A DNA stretch of 64,000 nucleotides from Sphingobium cloacae. GTDB lineage: Bacteria > Pseudomonadota > Alphaproteobacteria > Sphingomonadales > Sphingomonadaceae. Of this stretch, positions 1 to 8,659 are shown one piece after another (the stretch's first letter is position 1; every line of letters starts with the position of its first letter). The DNA is taken from contig NZ_AP017655.1 of NCBI RefSeq assembly GCF_002355855.1, positions 806,001 to 870,000 on the forward strand, written 5' to 3'. The notes beneath the pieces are model-generated. The model searched no databases, was not told where the DNA came from, and saw nothing but the letters and a program-made list of their open reading frames with translations. Made by a program: the position numbers and the translations under genes.

Positions 1-829
1 GGGATGTTGCGGGCCGCTTCGATGCGGCGGTGGTCAGGGCTGCGTGGGTTGCGGCCAGCGCGGCCTCCAGAACCGCGGGATAGGGCGCCGCCCCGTCGAG
101 ATCGACGATGGACGCCCCATTGAAGGCCAGTGTCGGGATCACGCGGACCTTGTCGCGCAACATGGCAAGCTTGTGGTCGGGCTTGCGGGCATGCGCGGTT
201 TCCGCGTCGACGTTGAGCCTGATGACAAGGGTCGGGATATAGGCGGACATTTCCTCGTAGAGGCGCCGCTCGCGCGCGGCGAGCCAGCGGACGAAGGCCC
301 CCGCCTTTGGCGTGACGGAGAGCCCCGGCCCGTCGAAATAGAAGCCTCCCGCCTCGGCCTGGGGGTAGCGATCGGTGACGATGACGCCGCCCTGGCGGTG
401 CAGCGCCAGCATCCGCCGGAATTTGCGGCGGCGCCAGCGCGACAGGAGGTAGAGGGCGATGGCGGTCAAGGCATCGGGGTCGGCCGGCTTGCCTCCTTCG
501 GCATGGGCGCGCCGGCTCTTGCGGACCAGGAACCGGCCGATGACCGGCCCCAGCAGCGGGACGCCGAGAATGGCGCGCAGGATATTTCCCGAATCCTGCC
601 CCAGATAGACCCTGTGAGTCACGAATCCGTCACAGAGATGTGTGAATAGATCGGCCGTCAAAGTCGATTTGCCCGATCCGTCGCTGCCGACGACCGCGAT
701 CAGCCCGGCCAGCGGTTCCCGCGGGTGAATGCCCGGATTGCAGGCGAGGGAAGCCTCCCGGCCGACGCGCTGGTTATCCGGCGCCGTGTCATCCCGCCGG
801 TAGAGATCGTAGGAACATGCTCTGCTCAT
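1..829 (-). CDS. Thymidylate-kinase-like P-loop protein, 3' end outside window
   Basis: The minus strand is open from an ATG at 829 to the left edge, 276 codons without a stop. A Walker A motif GSDGSGKST lies at about residues 48-56 after a 40-residue leader, and a DRY motif (VTDRYPQAE) follows about 100 residues later, as in dTMP-kinase-like nucleoside monophosphate kinases. The true tmk is at 45310-45936, so this is a second, divergent family member; such proteins often lie in polysaccharide loci, but the neighbourhood to the left is not visible. Substrate unknown. The fold is well supported; the specific function is not. Confidence 0.75.
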   Translation of the reverse strand, partial: MSRACSYDLYRRDDTAPDNQRVGREASLACNPGIHPREPLAGLIAVVGSDGSGKSTLTADLFTHLCDGFVTHRVYLGQDSGNILRAILGVPLLGPVIGRFLVRKSRRAHAEGGKPADPDALTAIALYLLSRWRRRKFRRMLALHRQGGVIVTDRYPQAEAGGFYFDGPGLSVTPKAGAFVRWLAARERRLYEEMSAYIPTLVIRLNVDAETAHARKPDHKLAMLRDKVRVIPTLAFNGASIVDLDGAAPYPAVLEAALAATHAALTTAASKRPATS

Positions 830-1118
830 AGAGCGGTATACGCTTGCGCCGCCGCCGCTATTCCGCCGCCCCGAAATGATTGCGGATAAGGCCCGTCCAT
901 CGGGACCGGGATGGGTGGCGGGACGCTTGCGATGGAAGCCGGAATGTCCGCGCGCGCCTGGCATGGCTGCGCGATCCGGCGGATTCAAGCCGGCGCGGCA
1001 TGGTCAGGCGGAACGACGAAGACGCGATCGTCCCGCGCCTGTGGGGCGATGCGAGCCATCGCGCTCGCTTTTCCGGTTTTCGTGGATACCGCCATGTTGC
1101 AGCATGATCTGCCGGAAC
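830..1118. other. Intergenic region left of the island
   Basis: This stretch lies between the divergent kinase-like gene and the left att repeat. Short open frames cross it, but none has a convincing ribosome site or protein-like composition. The longest (from 876) runs into the tRNA-Val remnant and ends in the residues typical of an antisense tRNA shadow. No gene is called. Confidence 0.6.
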
Positions 1119-1166
1119 ATGGTGGGCGCGACAGGGATTGAACCTGTGACCCCACCCGTGTGAAGG
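1119..1166 (-). repeat. Left att site: 48-bp duplicate of the tRNA-Val 3' half
   Basis: These 48 bases are identical to 14263-14310. On the minus strand they read as the tRNA-Val 3' half, from the anticodon loop through the T-arm and acceptor to CCA. Identity stops on both sides (C versus G before, A versus G after). No 5' tRNA half follows, so this is the remnant made by integration, not a functional tRNA. Confidence 0.93.
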
Positions 1167-1286
1167 AGAGTGCCGTCTGTCACCTTCCGCCTTTGTCGTT
1201 ATTGGCGTTCCCAGATTTGCGTCAATTTAAAAATTTCAATGTTTTCGGTGATTTGATACGTTATATGGGTTTAATCCGGTTTCCGG

Positions 1287-1302
1287 TGGGGATGAGGTGG
1301 GG
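1287..1302 (+). repeat. G-rich 16-bp motif near left att, candidate integrase arm site
   Basis: TGGGGATGAGGTGGGG here and TGGGGATATGGTGGGG at 14189-14204 match at 14 of 16 positions, in the same orientation, each inside the element within about 120 bases of an att core. Tyrosine integrases of this class bind arm sites at such positions. The assignment is inference from position and similarity. Confidence 0.4.
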
Positions 1303-1407
1303 AAGATTTTCGTGGCATTTTCTGGCCTAAGATTTATCTCTCATATCAGATTCCCCACTGAAAAATAGCCCATTGAAGTCGTCAGGATCGGAAGAAAGGA
1401 ATGTATA

Positions 1408-2700
1408 ATGACAGATGCTAGGCGTCCCATCGGTCGTCCCAGACGCTTTGCCAAATTTGAAGAGTTTGAAGCCTCCTTGCCAAGTCGCATGACCAAGCGT
1501 CCTGTCTATTGCGAGGGGATCGGCATTTTCAAAGGCGCGACCAACGCGACGGTATGGGTAAAAATCAGGCTGCCGCGTGGTGGCACATATCGGGGCCGTT
1601 CTATTCCGGCCGGTGGATCGGTCGAGCACAAGCTAGGCAAAAGGTCGTCCTGGGCTTGGCCGCAGCTTGTGGCGGAACGTGACCGCCTGCAAGGCTTGGC
1701 AGATCGCGGGGAGCCGCTGGAGGCCGCAGAAGTTGAAACTTTCGCCAAATATGCCTTGGAATGGCTTGAGCGAAAGAAGCCAACACTCAGAAGCTATGGT
1801 GTAACCAAGGGCAACATCATTTCTGCGCTGAATCCTTTTTTCGGGAAGAAGGCGCTCAATATCATCACCGTAGGCGACGTAAATCGCTGGATCGGACGAC
1901 AGAGCGCCAGTTTGAAGCCCGCTTCCGTGCAACGGCAATTGAACGTGTTTAATGCTATCATGAATGATGCCGTCCGCAATGGACTGATCGACCGCAACCC
2001 ATCTGACAGAGCGGACAGGATCAAAGGCGTTGAGCCACGGTTACGGTTTATCACAGAAAAGGAATGGAAGCAGATTCTTGCTACAGCGGAAGGCATTGAG
2101 AAGGAGCAGGATGAGAACAAGGAAAAGATACCTCACCAGATCAGGGGGTGGCTCCGGCATTATGTCGTGTGGGCATACAACTCTGGGATGCGGCGCGCCG
2201 AAATTCTCAATCTGACTTGGAATGAAGTGCGAGCAGTGGGCGAAGGCCATACAGTGGTGGAAGTCGCCAACACCAAAACAGGAAAGCCACGTTTCGTTAC
2301 CTGCACCAAGGAGATGGAAACCATCCTTGCCGATCTTCGCGAGTTGAAGCGCCTTCCGGGAGACGAACGACTATTCCCCATATCCCTAACCACTCTCAAG
2401 CGTTCTCTGGCCCGTCTCTGGAAGAAGACCGGCCTACAGGATGTGCGATTGCATGATTTGCGCCGGACTCATGCCACCATATTAATCCAGCGGAACGTCG
2501 ATCCTCGGACAGTTGCCGGGCGGCTGGGCCATTCGGGAACGGCAATGCTGGCTCGCCATTATGCGGTGGACCTTGGGGACATTGATGCCGCAAGGATATT
2601 CAATGCTCCTTTGGTGGAGGCTAAGCCAGTGGACAATGACAACGACCAAGAAGATGAGGTAAGGGCCGGAAATTCTCGTGAATTGGCGGCTTTTGACTAG
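1408..2700 (+). CDS. int: Tyrosine-type site-specific integrase
   Basis: This 430-residue protein should catalyse integration and excision at tRNA-Val. An N-terminal arm/core-binding part (about 100-205) precedes the catalytic domain: Arg in NSGMRRAEI (about 262), Lys in TKTGKPR, HDLRR (349-353), LGHSG (His 375) and the nucleophile Tyr in ARHYA (385). The family set R-K-H-R-H-Y is complete, so it looks active. The N-terminus (about 1-90) is longer than in minimal integrases. The start ATG follows GGAAAGGAATGTATA. It begins about 240 bases inside the left att repeat and reads into the element. Confidence 0.95.
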   Translation: MTDARRPIGRPRRFAKFEEFEASLPSRMTKRPVYCEGIGIFKGATNATVWVKIRLPRGGTYRGRSIPAGGSVEHKLGKRSSWAWPQLVAERDRLQGLADRGEPLEAAEVETFAKYALEWLERKKPTLRSYGVTKGNIISALNPFFGKKALNIITVGDVNRWIGRQSASLKPASVQRQLNVFNAIMNDAVRNGLIDRNPSDRADRIKGVEPRLRFITEKEWKQILATAEGIEKEQDENKEKIPHQIRGWLRHYVVWAYNSGMRRAEILNLTWNEVRAVGEGHTVVEVANTKTGKPRFVTCTKEMETILADLRELKRLPGDERLFPISLTTLKRSLARLWKKTGLQDVRLHDLRRTHATILIQRNVDPRTVAGRLGHSGTAMLARHYAVDLGDIDAARIFNAPLVEAKPVDNDNDQEDEVRAGNSRELAAFD

Positions 2701-2783
2701 TCTTTGGTGTGTGGGTTAGTTTGCGGGGTAAAAAATTAGCGGCGGGCAGTTGATTTCCGAGCAGGACGACATAAATCAAAGGT

Positions 2784-2805
2784 AGGAAGTGGAACGCTTC
2801 CTTTT
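2784..2805 (+). terminator. Possible rho-independent terminator after int
   Basis: AGGAAGTG and CGCTTCCT pair as an 8-bp stem (one G-T) around a GAA loop, followed by a short T run. It lies 84 bases after the integrase stop and would separate int from the next genes. The T run is short, so confidence is moderate. Confidence 0.45.
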
Positions 2806-2900
2806 AACGTGGGCCGTTCAAAAGCCTACAAGCGGCCAGTCCGGCGTTCGAGAAGGAGTCTCGACAGCAGAATTTGGCCGTCCGTGGATTGCTTCCAACA

Positions 2901-3095
2901 ATGAAAGCGTTTTTCTATACCGACAAGGATATTGCTCGTCTTCTGAATCTTTCCCCGTCGTGGGTTCGAGGACAGCGACATAAGCGGGCGCATGACCTGC
3001 CACATATCTTCACCGTTGAGCCACGCTACATAGGCTCTTCTCCTCGTTACGTTGCTCAAGAAGTCGAGGCTTTTATCGCGGGCCTTGTAGCGTAA
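2901..3095 (+). CDS. AlpA-like small helix-turn-helix protein (excisionase or regulator)
   Basis: A 64-residue protein. The segment YTDKDIARLLNLSPSWVRGQ is a MerR/AlpA-type winged helix-turn-helix of the kind used by excisionases and AlpA regulators of small integrative elements to recognise DNA and control int. The ATG at 2901 starts directly at the conserved domain; an upstream TTG at 2874 is in frame but less likely. No clear Shine-Dalgarno is visible. It lies between int and the replication-like gene, the usual place for such a factor in P4-like satellites and small islands. Excisionase versus transcriptional regulator cannot be decided here. Confidence 0.7.
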   Translation: MKAFFYTDKDIARLLNLSPSWVRGQRHKRAHDLPHIFTVEPRYIGSSPRYVAQEVEAFIAGLVA

Positions 3096-3109
3096 GGGGA
3101 GCAATCAAC

Positions 3110-3524
3110 ATGAAACATGACAACGCCGCCTCTTGGCGCGCCACGGGTTCACTCGCTTGCGCTAAATTCGTCAGCAAGGATATTGAACACCGCGATGGGG
3201 CAGCATCGGGTGATCCTGTTCCTTTCCGTCTTCCGACCGGCAAATTCTTTGATGACGCTTTGGATATTCGCGATCCAGAGGGAACGGTTCTCACAAACGA
3301 AATCATAGCTCTGATTGCTGCAATTGAGCAAAGGCGGAAAAAGCGCCGTCCAGTCGATGCGTCCAATCACTGGATTCTCGTTCGCAAGATATTGGCCAAC
3401 GGATTGCGCTGCCATTTCCATAGGCGTCCGCCATACGTTGCCTATCTGCGTAGGACGGAAAGCTATCGGACTGGCCCGTCATGGTTGAACGGCAGGGCGA
3501 TCGGACACGCTGTTGATCTCTTAG
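3110..3524 (+). pseudogene. 5' part of polymerase-like replication gene, cut by IS1380 element
   Basis: This open frame begins at ATG 3110 behind AAGGGGAG and encodes 138 native residues up to the TTAG at 3521-3524; the frame then reads nonsense IS residues to a stop at 3637. Joining 3524 directly to 5175 (removing the IS and one TTAG copy) restores a continuous 465-codon gene ending at 6157. The N-terminal third is basic, and the stretch across the junction (AIGHAVDLL, then VQAGLLTTLKGEPGTAS) looks like a winged helix as in plasmid or phage replication proteins. As it stands the product is truncated before the polymerase-like motifs. Confidence 0.8.
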
Positions 3525-5170
3525 CCTCTCTTATTCACGACGCTCGGTTTCGGGTCCGCTCTGGGCATTTGCTGCGGCTGGCTGTATTGCGCGGACGACC
3601 GGCATCGCTGGCGTTTGTTTCACCGCATTCGGATTGATGGGCTTTTCGGGTTGAAGGGCTGGGCTCGGAGTTCTGCGGCGCTGCCGCATGGGCTACGTCG
3701 GCGCAGGCTTCAGCCGGAGAACGAGGGCGCGGAACAGGTCGGCATCCGGACAGGCGGAAGCGAAGGCAATGCGGATGCGGCTAGCACTTTCTACGACGCG
3801 CGCAGCGACCTTGAGCAGCCGCAGGCGCAAGGTGGTAAACTCCGCGCTTGCCAGAGCAGCGGTCCTGGGCATCGCCTGCTGGATGCGCCATAGCAGCCAG
3901 TATGCGGCAGTGTGCAGTATCAGGCGCATCTGATTGGCATTGGCCGAGCGGCACGAGGTTCGGTCGCTGGCGAGCTGGGACTTGTGGCGCTTGATCAGGT
4001 TCTCGGCCTGACCACGCGCGCAGTAGAGCGTGTCGTAGATGTGCTCGGCCGATCCTGTTGCCAACGAGGTGACGACATAGCGGATGTCCATGCCCAGCGT
4101 GCTGGCCTCGATCCGTGCAACGACGCGACGCTGGCACTTCCAGGTCTTTGCCCCATAGCGGGTCTCGGCATAGTTGCGCAGGACGGGACACTGACGCTGG
4201 GCGCGCTTGACCGCGCAGGCATCGGCGACCGCAACAATGGCGGGATCGGCGCGCAGCGCTGAATTGGTGGGCAGGCCGAACACGTAATCGACGCGGGCCG
4301 CATCGCAGTAGGCCATGACCTCGGGTCGACCATAGTGCCCGTCGCCGCGGATAGTGATGTGGGTATCGGGCCAATTACGGCGCAGGTGACGCACCAGGCG
4401 TCGGATGTGCCCCGCCGCCTCCTTTCCAGAAGGCGTCTTGCCTGTGCGCAGCAGCATGGCCACCGGCCTGCCGGTCGCGGTGTCGTAGATATGGATCGGT
4501 AGGAAGCAGCGCTCCCCATGATGCCCGTTCCAGAACGAGAGCTGTTGATAGCCATGCACGACGTCGCACGTGTCGTCGATATCCAGCGTGACCGCTGTCG
4601 GAGGGGCGGGATAGCTGGCGCAGTAGATGTCGATCATCGCGGCCATCATGCTGGCCAGTTCGCGCGTAGTCGGTGCATTTTCCCACCGGCTCATCGTCGG
4701 TTGGCTGGCCAGCCCCGCGCCCGATTCCGGCAGCTTGCCGAGCGCCAGGCGGAAGCCTGGATCGTCGCGCAGAGCATCGAGATCATCGGCATCCTCATAG
4801 CCGCACGCAATCGCGAACACACGGGCACGCAGAATGTCATCCAGGCGATGGATCACCCGCGCTGGATCGCGCGGATCGGCAATACAAGCCGCCAGGCGCT
4901 GGCAAATCCCCATCGCGCGCTCGGCCTGTGCAAGCAGTAGAACACCGCCATCCGAGGTAAGCCGGCCACCGTCGAACGCAGCTGTGATTTTCTTGCGGCC
5001 GACTGCTGGGAATCCAAATGAGCTTGCGATATCATCGTTCATGGCGGGTGTGGCCCGTGGCATTTTCTGCCCTGCGGCAGGTTCGGCTTAGACACCCAGT
5101 TCCTAATTCAGATCAGAGGCTTACGCCACTCCCGCCAACCCTTCAGGACACTTTTGGTGAATAAGGCGGG
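3525..5170 (-). mobile_element. IS1380-family insertion sequence
   Basis: The element is 1646 bp. Left end CCTCTCTTATTCAC and right end (reverse complement) CCCGCCTTATTCAC form terminal inverted repeats matching at 11 of 14 positions. It is flanked by a 4-bp target duplication TTAG at 3521-3524 and 5171-5174, the duplication length typical of IS1380. It carries one transposase on the minus strand and interrupts the polymerase-like gene in its predicted winged-helix segment. Confidence 0.93.
3693..5063 (-). CDS. IS1380-family transposase
   Basis: A 456-residue DDE transposase. The N-terminal motif TAAFDGGRLTSDGGVLLLAQ is characteristic of the family. Acidic catalytic candidates lie in TLDIDDTCDVVHG, IRGDGHYGRPEV and CARGQAENLIKRHK, giving a D-D-E arrangement. 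Length matches the family and the frame is intact, so the copy may be active. The start may be ATG 5063 (behind GGGCAGAAA) or ATG 5042 (MNDDIASSFG). Confidence 0.93.
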   Translation of the reverse strand: MPRATPAMNDDIASSFGFPAVGRKKITAAFDGGRLTSDGGVLLLAQAERAMGICQRLAACIADPRDPARVIHRLDDILRARVFAIACGYEDADDLDALRDDPGFRLALGKLPESGAGLASQPTMSRWENAPTTRELASMMAAMIDIYCASYPAPPTAVTLDIDDTCDVVHGYQQLSFWNGHHGERCFLPIHIYDTATGRPVAMLLRTGKTPSGKEAAGHIRRLVRHLRRNWPDTHITIRGDGHYGRPEVMAYCDAARVDYVFGLPTNSALRADPAIVAVADACAVKRAQRQCPVLRNYAETRYGAKTWKCQRRVVARIEASTLGMDIRYVVTSLATGSAEHIYDTLYCARGQAENLIKRHKSQLASDRTSCRSANANQMRLILHTAAYWLLWRIQQAMPRTAALASAEFTTLRLRLLKVAARVVESASRIRIAFASACPDADLFRALVLRLKPAPT

Positions 5171-6157
5171 TTAGTGCAAGCGGGCTTGCTCACAACCTTG
5201 AAAGGAGAACCGGGCACGGCATCCACCTACAGGGCTACAGAGAAGCTCTACAGCGTTGCTGAAGGGCATGGCGTGACAGAACAAAGCCTGACGCTCAGAT
5301 TGCCTCCTGAGCGGCTTGTGAGGCTCCGTAGGGGCAATTTTGAAACGCCACTACTCGACTTCGAGCCAACGGCTAATACCAATCATTGGGCCGTCCTGCT
5401 GGAGGCATATAACGGCTTTCTCGCCCAGCAAGATATAGCCCTTGATTTGTCAGCCGATGAGCAGACCGAATGGGTGAAGCGGTTGAACAAGGATAGGAAA
5501 CGAACCGATCCACGAATTTGTAGGCCTGAATTGATCCAGACAGACCTTTACCGCCAATTTTGCCATGCCTCCTTTGAACAGGGTGGGCGGCTCTATGGCG
5601 GATGGTGGATCAACGCGCCAAAAGATTTGAGGAAGAAGATAACGATAAATGGTGAACCTGTTGCCGAATGTGACTATTCCGGTTGCGCTATCCGTATGCT
5701 GTATCACGAGAACCGCATAGAATATACAGATGACCCTTATTGGATAGGTATAGTGTCGGATTGCGAAAAAGCAGAAGGTCTTCCACCGGGTTATTTTCGA
5801 GAGGGCTTAAAGGCTATCACCCAAACATTGTTGAATGGTGATATGGAGAACCGCCCGGAAAACGCTCGAATATCCTTTTCCTTCAAACCGTATTTTTCTC
5901 GCCCGCAGGTTCGTAAGATGCTGTTGGAAAAGCATACTCCTATTGCATCGGCCTTTGGCTCGCGAGCGGGATTGCGGCTCCAACGAAAGGACTCTGATCT
6001 GGCTCTATCCATCATCACTGATTTGCGAGAGCAGGGGATAGTTGCCTTACCGATCCATGACTCCTTTTTAGTTCCTCAGAAGGATAAAGAAAATCTTATA
6101 AAGTCAATGAATTATCATTATAAGGAAATGATTGGATTTAATCCTATTATTAAATAA
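5171..6157 (+). pseudogene. 3' part of polymerase-like replication gene (family A polymerase/T7 RNAP-like motifs)
   Basis: Codons from 5174 (native frame, GTG coincides with the TSD) encode the last 327 residues of a restored 465-residue protein. Visible motifs resemble single-subunit polymerases. The motif A-like CDYSGCAIRMLY has Asp at restored residue 305. The motif B-like segment has Arg347, Lys351 and Gly360, the R(+4)K(+13)G spacing of Pol I and T7 RNA polymerase, with Asn in place of the usual Tyr. The motif C-like PIHDSFLV has Asp434; HDSF also occurs in T7 RNA polymerase. The A-to-C distance (129 residues) is short. The gene is probably the element's replication or priming enzyme. 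Family assignment is inference; alternatively a divergent initiator. Confidence 0.65.
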
Positions 6158-6205
6158 GTAATATATAATTACCACTTAGAAATCTTCATATAAGGGAACG
6201 AATAA

Positions 6206-6967
6206 CTAAAATCCACACTGTTGCCTAGTAGCCATGGCTGATCCAATCTGGCGTCCATCCTTACCGATATACACTATCCTGATGGACGCCCCAGCTTGCA
6301 TGAGCGGCTGCGAGCCGTCAAAGGCACAGATATTGTTAACCAGCCTAATACGCTGATCTTCGGTGAATCCCATTCCTTCCTTACTGATATTCGCGGTAAG
6401 GAGTAGCTGACTGCCAATGGCTTCAACCCTTGAGACGGTTGTAACGTCGTCAATCGCAACTGGGGTTTGAATCGAAGCAGCGGTATTGCGGAGGTAGCTT
6501 TCTAGCTGAGCCGATGAAATGGAAGCAGGTTGTGCCGCGCTGCCACCAGCCGGAGGTTTGTTGATATAGGCAGATGCCATTGGCGGGGCTGGCTTGCACG
6601 ATTTTGCAATGTCGGCCCCTAACTCCAGTCGTCCTTTTTCCAAGGCAAAGCGCGCCGCTCCTTCGCAATCGCCATTTGCCAACATTTGCCCCACCTTCTT
6701 ACGGAATGAGTTTTCTCGGCCACGAGCGATCAGAGCGCCGATCCCTTGGCCCAAGGCATAGCCGTCATCGGACTGGCTTGCGCCGCCCATGTCCATAGTG
6801 TTGCAGTGGACCATGCCGCTTCCCATCGCCATACAATTCGTGCTGCTCATCTGAGCGTAAGCATCATCTATTCCCGCTGTGAGATATAGCCCTGTCCCGA
6901 TGGCAAAGCAGGCAATCCAAATTTTACATTTCCGTACATCGCACATAGCAGGCGGCCCCTGTTTCAA
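6206..6967 (-). CDS. Exported hypothetical protein of the island
   Basis: A 253-residue protein with an N-terminal hydrophobic segment (about 15-33) followed by DDAYAQ, consistent with signal peptidase I cleavage. The mature part starts with a Cys/Met-rich stretch (MSSTNCMAMGSGMVHCNTMD), then a helical region with cysteines, and ends in a compact domain (about 165-253) containing TEDQRIRLVNNICAFDG and RQQCGF. I do not recognise the family. It is convergent with the polymerase-like gene, 48 bases apart. The even cysteine content suggests periplasmic disulphides. An earlier start among the first residues is possible. Confidence 0.7.
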   Translation of the reverse strand: MKQGPPAMCDVRKCKIWIACFAIGTGLYLTAGIDDAYAQMSSTNCMAMGSGMVHCNTMDMGGASQSDDGYALGQGIGALIARGRENSFRKKVGQMLANGDCEGAARFALEKGRLELGADIAKSCKPAPPMASAYINKPPAGGSAAQPASISSAQLESYLRNTAASIQTPVAIDDVTTVSRVEAIGSQLLLTANISKEGMGFTEDQRIRLVNNICAFDGSQPLMQAGASIRIVYIGKDGRQIGSAMATRQQCGF

Positions 6968-7056
6968 TATGGCCAGAGAAAATAATCTAAAATATTTAAT
7001 GATTCATGTAAAAAAAATTACATTTTATAATTTATGTGAAGACGATGCATTCTATT

Positions 7057-7794
7057 TTATAGAATCAACTGTAAGAAGAAATATGATGTTAAAAATATGA
7101 TAAAAGTTACAATAGAAATTAAAAGAAGTGAAAGGAGAGATATTATTTTACCTCCTAGGGAAGAGGGATATTCTGAGACTATCTTACAGACACCGACTAA
7201 AACACGTTGAAAAATGTATTGAATTTCTCCGAATATGAGCGCAACGAACCCTGTTCCGATAATAAAGTATATGGGAAACAGAATTGAAATTAATGAGAAA
7301 TTATATTTGAAAAATATAAAATATAATCCAAATATAATCCAAGATAATCCAGAAAATACTCTTAATCCATGGCGTAGAACTTTCATCTTTTTACTTGCGT
7401 CATTAAAATTATCATCTGGAGAATCGACTTCTTTGGACATTGCTTGTGAGTTTTGGGATGACTTGTAGAACAACAAGCCGATCAGGAATCCGATAGAGCA
7501 AACTGCAACGCCCGGCAGGATAAGGCGCTCAATACGGATCGACCATCCCGCTGCGTTTATCCAATAAGCTGATAGTGCAAAGAGAAACGTGCCTAGAGCG
7601 GTAGCCCCGACAACAGGGTAATTGGGCACCTTCAGACTCTCCTTGATGCCACCTCCAGCTATGAGCGCAAGGCAAGGTGCGATTAGCCCCGCCAAACCTA
7701 GCCAAAATTCACCTCGTAATATCGCTGGAACGCCAGTGAACATCACCGTGAGAAGGTATGTGAAAATTATCATAGCGCTCGCCCTCGCTGCCAT
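7057..7794 (-). CDS. Multi-pass inner-membrane protein, unknown function
   Basis: A 245-residue protein with about six predicted membrane segments: near 8-27, 32-50, 60-80, 90-110, then after a polar loop (about 112-140) near 148-165, 170-195 and a hydrophobic C-terminus. The DNA is markedly AT-rich for this chromosome and uses Ile/Phe codons unlike the flanks, which fits recent acquisition. It lies upstream of the exported protein on the same strand and may share its transcript. No enzymatic motif is recognised. Confidence 0.65.
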   Translation of the reverse strand: MAARASAMIIFTYLLTVMFTGVPAILRGEFWLGLAGLIAPCLALIAGGGIKESLKVPNYPVVGATALGTFLFALSAYWINAAGWSIRIERLILPGVAVCSIGFLIGLLFYKSSQNSQAMSKEVDSPDDNFNDASKKMKVLRHGLRVFSGLSWIIFGLYFIFFKYNFSLISILFPIYFIIGTGFVALIFGEIQYIFQRVLVGVCKIVSEYPSSLGGKIISLLSLLLISIVTFIIFLTSYFFLQLIL

Positions 7795-7940
7795 TGAGTC
7801 CGGCGCTCCGCGAACCTTGATCCTTCAAGCATGAAGCAGCCTTTTCATAATCAGAAGCTGCTTGCATACCGATCAATAATTAAAAATGAGATATAAAAGC
7901 CCGTGGACTGAAAAGCCTCGTTTGCGGCCTAAGCTGTCAA

Positions 7941-8183
7941 ATGGACGAGGAGGCAATCCTTCACGAATTGGGGAAAAGGATCAGGACGCAGCGCAAGCGG
8001 ATCGGTCTGAGCCAAGAGCAACTTGCCCTTGTTGCGGGCGTGGATCGATCCTACTATGGTGCAGTCGAGCGAGGGGAGCGGAATATAACCTTCCTCGTTC
8101 TCTATCGCCTCTGTCTCGCGTTGAAATGCGACGTGGCCTTGCTGACGACAGGACTTCCGCCTGCAATCTCCCGTCGCGCCTGA
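7941..8183 (+). CDS. XRE-family helix-turn-helix regulator
   Basis: An 80-residue Cro/CI-type DNA-binding protein. The HTH spans about residues 10-64: LGKRIRTQRKRIGLSQEQLA, then VAGVDRSYYGAVERGERN as recognition helix region. Single-domain length is usual for prophage and island regulators. It points away from the membrane-protein gene, with 146 bases of AT-rich DNA between that could hold divergent promoters. Target genes are unknown. Confidence 0.88.
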   Translation: MDEEAILHELGKRIRTQRKRIGLSQEQLALVAGVDRSYYGAVERGERNITFLVLYRLCLALKCDVALLTTGLPPAISRRA

Positions 8184-8343
8184 CCCTCATCACGAGTCCT
8201 ATACGAATGGATAGCGTATCGAGGCTCGGCATGGCGGTTTGAGAATTGAGACTGGCTGGGTTAGTGATACACACCAACGGTTGAGATTCGTGTGAACGTC
8301 CCAAACGCTAATCGCTTTGATTTGGCGATTACGCACTTTAAAC

Positions 8344-8577
8344 CTATGGCCGATAAGCGCCTTTTTCGCACCAAAAATGGGCGGGCATTTCTCCACCGCT
8401 TTGACGACGAATGTTCTCGTTTAGGATTTCTGCTGCAAATTCGCAGTTGCCTTGATTGTAGGGTTTAGGGTCGATGGCTGGTGCCCCTTTGTCAGCAGCA
8501 TCAAATGTTGCCCAATGAACGCGATCAGCCGGACCCAGAGGTGAATTCCGATAGAGCGTATAGGTTGGTGTTGCCTC
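8344..8577 (-). pseudogene. Mature part of small lipoprotein, separated from its signal by IS21
   Basis: The frame encodes EATPTYTLYRNSPLG and continues through NCEFAAEIL and HFWCEKGAYRP to a TAG at 8344, 77 residues. An apparent ATG at 8619 lies in the IS21 terminal repeat, so the first 12 residues of the current open frame are IS-derived. Joining 10930 to 8577 restores a 93-residue protein whose first 16 residues form a lipoprotein signal ending in the lipobox LGGC. Two conserved-looking cysteines remain in the mature part. Without its signal the fragment is probably nonfunctional. I recall sphingomonad lipoproteins with similar YTLYRNS and WCEKG motifs, but function is unknown. Confidence 0.75.
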
Positions 8578-8659
8578 CGAGCTGTCAACGGGCACCGAAG
8601 ATTCCGCAAAAGTGGGCATCTAAAATTCCCTAGTTTGGCGGGAGGGTTTGTGTCGGTGA

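Noticed and set aside
44..649. Open frame of 201 codons on the plus strand
   Set aside because: It is antisense to the kinase-like gene, whose P-loop and DRY motifs are clear; composition is that of a shadow frame.
876..1163. 95-codon plus-strand frame at the left island boundary
   Set aside because: Its end is an antisense reading of the tRNA-Val remnant (GIEPVTPPV pattern), a common false gene call.
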